A stretch of 64,000 nt of DNA from Bacteroidota bacterium (lineage in GTDB: Bacteria > Bacteroidota > Bacteroidia > Cytophagales > Cytophagaceae), in NCBI GenBank assembly GCA_023428135.1, contig JAEYZG010000005.1, positions 62,001 to 126,000 of the forward strand. Direction: 5' to 3'. The translations under genes were made by a program, and so were the position numbers. This document shows positions 60,394-64,000 of this stretch, piece by piece. Under the pieces are notes generated by a model. The model had not been told where the DNA came from and did no database searches. It worked only from the letters and a program-made list of their open reading frames with translations. Every line of letters begins with the position of its first letter. The stretch's first letter is position 1.

Positions 60394-62202
60394 ATGGCAG
60401 AAAGTGAGGAGGTAAGAGATCAAGTTAAAAGTCTACCGGACCAGCCTGGCATATATAAGTTCTTCAGTGAAGAAGGAGAACTTATATATGTAGGAAAGGC
60501 TAAGTCTCTCAAAAAAAGAGTTTCTAACTATTTCAATAAAAATACAGGAGTTGACAATAAAACCCGAAAACTTGTCAGCCAGATAAGAAGACTTGAGTTT
60601 ACGATAGTAAACACAGAATTTGACGCCCTCCTTCTTGAGAACAGTCTTATCAAGAATAATCAACCAAAGTATAATATACTATTAAAGGATGATAAGACTT
60701 ATCCTTACATTTATGTATCACGTGAACGCTTTCCCAGGGTTATAGCCACAAGAACCTTTGATAAATCATTAGGTACTTACTATGGCCCATACACAAGTGT
60801 CAAAGCTATGAACAGTGTGCTTGACCTGATACATAAATTATTTTTTATACGAACCTGTAACTTCAACCTTTCTGAAAAAAATGTAAATGATGGAAAATAC
60901 AAAGTCTGTCTCGAGTTCCATATCGGAAACTGTAAAGGGCCTTGTGAGAGTTTAGTTACAGAGGAAGTTTACTTAGAAAATATAGATAAAGCTCACCAAA
61001 TCCTTAAAGGGAACATTACAGTAGTTAAAACTTTCTACAAAGACCAGATACAGGAAGCCGCTGAAAATTTAGAGTTTGAAAAAGCTCACAAGCTAAAACT
61101 CAAACTTGACTTACTTGAGAAGTTCCAAACGAGCTCAGTTATTGTTAATCCTAAAATAACTGATCTGGATGTCTTTACCATAAAAAGCCTTGAGAAAAAT
61201 GCTTTCATTAATTACCTGCATATAGTAAATGGGGCAATTCTTCAAACCAAAAATATCGAAATCAAAAAAAAGCTTGATGAAACTGATGAAGATCTTCTAA
61301 AGCTAGCAATAATTAATATCAGAGAGGAGATGGAAGTCAGTACCAGAGATATAATAGCCAATATTCCAGTAGAAATAGATGACCTGAAAATTACAGTGCC
61401 ATCTATTGGAGATAAGAAAAAACTTCTGGACCTTTCCTTGAATAATATTGCGTTTCAAATGAGCAAATCCATCTCAAATAATGAAAGAGATTTAAGGATA
61501 CTCAATACAATGCAGGAAGATCTAAGATTAAAAGAAAAACCATTTCATATAGAATGCTTTGACAACTCTAACATACAGGGAACAAATCCAGTAGCCTCCA
61601 TGGTGGTCTTTAAAAATGCTAAACCATCAAAAAAAGATTATCGCCATTATAATATAAAGACTGTAGTTGGTCCTAATGACTTTGACAGCATGCATGAAAT
61701 AGTTTATAGAAGGTATAAAAGAGTTTTAGAAGAAGGGCAGCCACTTCCTAACCTGATAGTTATTGATGGAGGTAAAGGACAACTTTCCGCAGCATGCCAG
61801 GCATTACAGGAGTTGGAGTTATATGGAAAAATCCCAATTGTAGGAATTGCAAAAAGATTAGAAGAAATCTATTATCCGGACGACTCCCTACCATTATATA
61901 TAGACAAAAAGTCAGAATCTTTAAAAGTAATACAGCAAATAAGAAATGAAGCTCACAGATTTGCAATTACATTTCACAGAACCAAAAGGAGTAAAAGTAC
62001 CTTAGCTAAAAGCAAATTAGCTTCTATAAAAGGAGTTGGCGAATCAACATTTCAAAAACTGGTAAGCCATTTTGGCTCTGTAAGTAGAATCCGTCAAGCA
62101 AGCGTTGAAGAACTATCAAAAATAGTAGGAAAAGCAAAAGCAGAGCTAGTACTATTAAATCTAGCCGGCGAAAAAGAGAGTGATAAACAAGAAGATCAAT
62201 AA
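60394..62202 (+). CDS. uvrC: Excinuclease ABC subunit C
   Basis: 602 residues. GIY-YIG domain (PGIYKFFSEEGELIYVGKA), UVR domain (AAENLEFEKAHKLKLKLD), central Cys-rich part (CLEFHIGNCKGPC), RNase H-like nuclease (ECFDNSNIQGTNPVASMVVF) and C-terminal HhH (IKGVGESTFQKLVSHFGS). It makes the dual incision in nucleotide excision repair. Ends at a terminator facing gldN. Confidence 0.97.
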   Translation: MAESEEVRDQVKSLPDQPGIYKFFSEEGELIYVGKAKSLKKRVSNYFNKNTGVDNKTRKLVSQIRRLEFTIVNTEFDALLLENSLIKNNQPKYNILLKDDKTYPYIYVSRERFPRVIATRTFDKSLGTYYGPYTSVKAMNSVLDLIHKLFFIRTCNFNLSEKNVNDGKYKVCLEFHIGNCKGPCESLVTEEVYLENIDKAHQILKGNITVVKTFYKDQIQEAAENLEFEKAHKLKLKLDLLEKFQTSSVIVNPKITDLDVFTIKSLEKNAFINYLHIVNGAILQTKNIEIKKKLDETDEDLLKLAIINIREEMEVSTRDIIANIPVEIDDLKITVPSIGDKKKLLDLSLNNIAFQMSKSISNNERDLRILNTMQEDLRLKEKPFHIECFDNSNIQGTNPVASMVVFKNAKPSKKDYRHYNIKTVVGPNDFDSMHEIVYRRYKRVLEEGQPLPNLIVIDGGKGQLSAACQALQELELYGKIPIVGIAKRLEEIYYPDDSLPLYIDKKSESLKVIQQIRNEAHRFAITFHRTKRSKSTLAKSKLASIKGVGESTFQKLVSHFGSVSRIRQASVEELSKIVGKAKAELVLLNLAGEKESDKQEDQ

Positions 62203-62204
62203 AA

Positions 62205-62236
62205 TAAAAAAGGAGGTTTAACAACCTCCTTTTTTA
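62205..62236. terminator. Two-way terminator between uvrC and gldN
   Basis: AAAAAGGAGGTT and AACCTCCTTTTTT, 8-bp GC-rich core (AGGAGGTT / AACCTCCT), 4-base loop, with A-run on the left and T-run on the right. It serves uvrC (plus) and gldN (minus), which converge here. Confidence 0.9.
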
Positions 62237-62262
62237 TTATAATTTCTATAGTCAGAAATTTC

Positions 62263-63123
62263 TTAGAATTCCCAAAGGTTATGCTCATACTCAAGAAGCT
62301 CGAATGCAGCCCATTGAGCAGCCATGATACCTTTTTGCTGATCTCCACCATAGATGTCTACTAAGTATGCATCGTTTGGATTGGAAACTTTGATGATATA
62401 AGAGCTGAATAAACGCAACTCAAATGCATCAGCAAGATTTTTATGCTGCTGATCGTTCTGAGGATTAAACCAAATTGCTTTAGGGTTATCCTTGAAAAGT
62501 TTGTTTACTAATTCTTTATACTCAAAAGAAGCAATTGGAGTCTGAATACCTCTGATGTTAGCAGGGTGATCAGCAGGAACGTACACTGTTATTGCGTGAA
62601 TATCATAGTACAATCTGGATCTTTGCTTATCGAAGATGATATCTTCTTTTATCTCCATCTGGTATAAATCAGTTGGAAAATAATAGTTAGGACCACCACC
62701 GATTGCAGCAATATCCTCCCCGTTTGCCTTCATAATCTCTAACTCTTCTGCACTAAGTTCAGCTTGCTCGGATGGCATTTTTATTCTCTCATTGAATTCT
62801 TCAATTGTAAGAGTTTTACCATCATAAAGGGAATCTGTAGCATATGCTTTTATATCACCTCTTTGAACAGCATCGATTAACAAACGAGTTAATTCTCTAT
62901 TTTTAGAAAACAAAGGTTTATTTTGCTTTTCTCTAAGATCCAAAGCTCTAATGATTGTCTTCTTATACATGATATCAGACTCATGTATAGGTCTAACAGA
63001 AAATTTGTTATAACCTGTATTTTCAGCTGCAGAATTTCCTTCAGGTGCCTCAGCTGCCTCTTGAGCAATTATCAGGTTTGATGCGAACATCAAACCTGCC
63101 AAAATAACACTAATTTTTTTCAT
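62263..63123 (-). CDS. gldN: T9SS/gliding protein GldN (PorN)
   Basis: 286 residues with a signal peptide (ISVILAGLMFASNLIIAQ). Family landmarks: VRPIHESDIMYKKTIIRALD, EDIIFDKQRSRLYYDIHAI, and SFEYKELVNKLFKDNPKAIW with a C-terminal WAAFELLEYEHNLWEF. GldN pairs with GldK to make the periplasmic ring of T9SS. It starts 18 bases after the gldM stop, in the usual gldM-gldN order, and ends just before the terminator shared with uvrC. Confidence 0.94.
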   Translation of the reverse strand: MKKISVILAGLMFASNLIIAQEAAEAPEGNSAAENTGYNKFSVRPIHESDIMYKKTIIRALDLREKQNKPLFSKNRELTRLLIDAVQRGDIKAYATDSLYDGKTLTIEEFNERIKMPSEQAELSAEELEIMKANGEDIAAIGGGPNYYFPTDLYQMEIKEDIIFDKQRSRLYYDIHAITVYVPADHPANIRGIQTPIASFEYKELVNKLFKDNPKAIWFNPQNDQQHKNLADAFELRLFSSYIIKVSNPNDAYLVDIYGGDQQKGIMAAQWAAFELLEYEHNLWEF

Positions 63124-63141
63124 AACTAAGTAGTTTAGGTA

Positions 63142-64000
63142 TTAGTTAAGCGGGATGTTCTTAATTACAATTCCCAAATTAACCTCTTCCGACTCGTTAA
63201 GGAAGTTAGTTCTCGTAACTTTCTTAACCTCTATCATGATCCTGTCTCCAGGCTGAGCTGCCGCAGCAAACTGAGCTAGGTTACCAGTTTCAGAAGTGAA
63301 AGAAGTTTGAGTAACTGGTCTCTTACCTCTAACAAGGATAGCATCCCACTGAGTGATCTTATATCTTGCATCTTTAGGCAAGAAAGTTTTAAAGCTCTCA
63401 TCAGGAACAGCTTTCATAGTGATAGCTCTAGGACCAGGAGCAGGAACACCTTGCTTCTCATTAACTGGGCTACCGTTAGATAAAGCCTGGATTTCAGGTT
63501 TTGGGATCAATCTAACATTGAACTCTTGTGAGCCAATTGCGTTTCCACTGCTTGCTACATTAAGAGTTACTTTTGCTCCAGTTGGAACTAGAGTAACAAG
63601 ACCTTTAGTCGCACCAGGGATAACTTTAGCACCACTAGCAGAGAATGAAGGACTATAAGTAGAACCTAAAGCAGGAACCTGAACGTTAAGTTCGTTACCG
63701 CAGTTTTTGTAAAGAGCAGAAACTGAAGCAGACTGAATTTGAATTACAGGCTTAGCAACGATATAATCTTCTTCAACTACGAAAGTAGTATCTTTTCCTT
63801 TGTACTTGAAATTGATAGCACCTTTCCATTTTTTCTTAGCATTTCCTTCGCTGTCATATGCTCCGGCAGTTGCAGTAAAAGAAACTTTACCGATTTTTCT
63901 AGCATCAACTTGGATAGCTCTGCCATCTTGGCTCATAGTTGGAGTGATAGCGCTTGAAGAAGCCGCAAGGAACATTTCAGCCTCGTATTTAGTACCTGCT
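63142..64000 (-). CDS. gldM: T9SS/gliding protein GldM (PorM), C-terminal portion; 5' end outside window
   Basis: At least 285 residues; the frame continues past the window edge (AGTKYEAEMFL... is in frame upstream of the internal Met at 63975), so the Met is not the start. The visible part is the beta-rich periplasmic portion: AVDEGN-like positions are replaced here by KPVIQIQSASVSALYKNCGN, and repeated Ig-like strands end in NLGIVIKNIPLN. GldM is the inner-membrane motor subunit that spans the periplasm to contact GldK/GldN. gldL and gldK are presumably further upstream, outside the window. Confidence 0.9.
   Translation of the reverse strand, partial: AGTKYEAEMFLAASSSAITPTMSQDGRAIQVDARKIGKVSFTATAGAYDSEGNAKKKWKGAINFKYKGKDTTFVVEEDYIVAKPVIQIQSASVSALYKNCGNELNVQVPALGSTYSPSFSASGAKVIPGATKGLVTLVPTGAKVTLNVASSGNAIGSQEFNVRLIPKPEIQALSNGSPVNEKQGVPAPGPRAITMKAVPDESFKTFLPKDARYKITQWDAILVRGKRPVTQTSFTSETGNLAQFAAAAQPGDRIMIEVKKVTRTNFLNESEEVNLGIVIKNIPLN

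Noticed and set aside
1..64000. CRISPR array, insertion sequence, prophage or defence island
   Set aside because: No direct-repeat/spacer array, transposase, integrase, restriction or toxin-antitoxin gene was recognised. Gene content is core and uniform in composition.

Overview
This window looks like chromosomal DNA from a gliding or T9SS-bearing member of the Bacteroidetes, most likely of the order Cytophagales. The evidence is: T9SS/gliding genes (sprA, sprE/porW, a porE-like gene, gldN and the 3' part of gldM); a bacillithiol gene (bshA); an F-type ATPase cluster without beta and epsilon genes; promoters of the Bacteroidetes type (TTTG, 19 bases, TAnnTTTG); AT-rich DNA with few Shine-Dalgarno sequences; and frequent TTG/GTG starts. 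The order-level call is inference. Coding density is high. No mobile element, CRISPR array, prophage or rRNA was seen. One tRNA (Phe) is present.

Layout. 1-5.3 kb: end of a sensor kinase with an Hpt domain, a fatty-acid/sterol hydroxylase, bshA, and a secreted NagZ-type glycosidase fused to a serine beta-lactamase-like domain. 5.5-13 kb: mutL, two tandem rhomboid proteases, enoyl-CoA hydratase, a Wzx-type flippase, dut and a sugar-nucleotidyltransferase. 13-20 kb: an envelope-biogenesis run (TPR protein, DUF4292 lipoprotein, EnvC-like degenerate LytM protein), then tatA-gatA and a MltD-like transglycosylase behind a near-perfect promoter. 20.4-33 kb: maeB-ruvA-sprA-gcvH-vanZ, then an M28 peptidase and a small membrane protein. 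33-38 kb: yicC and asd on the minus strand; a lamin-tail T9SS-cargo-like protein and a 53-residue candidate small gene on the plus strand. 38-44 kb: a DksA-like factor, scpB, an RluB-type pseudouridine synthase with a long basic tail, tRNA-Phe, and a membrane HdrC/HdrB-like iron-sulfur pair with a small partner. 44-48.5 kb: porE-like gene, purM, a UbiA-family prenyltransferase. 48.6-55.4 kb (minus strand): dLytM, bactofilin, atpZ-like, small membrane protein, atpB-E-F-H-A-G. 55.5-64 kb: sprE, a PBP1A-type penicillin-binding protein and uvrC on the plus strand, facing gldM-gldN on the minus strand.

How the genes fit together. The strongest theme is cell-envelope construction joined to type IX secretion: the outer-membrane translocon SprA, the TPR lipoprotein SprE, the peptidoglycan-binding PorE-like lipoprotein and the GldM/GldN motor parts sit among peptidoglycan enzymes (MltD, PBP1A, NagZ fusion) and two LytM-domain proteins that have lost catalytic zinc ligands. 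The most interesting local unit is the block bactofilin, zinc-ligand-less LytM protein, SprE and PBP1A, arranged around a divergent promoter region next to the ATP synthase operon. I found no clearly unprecedented multi-gene system. The best leads are this bactofilin/pseudo-LytM/SprE block, the hairpin between atpE and atpF, the conserved promoter architecture, and a possible small gene at 37.9 kb.
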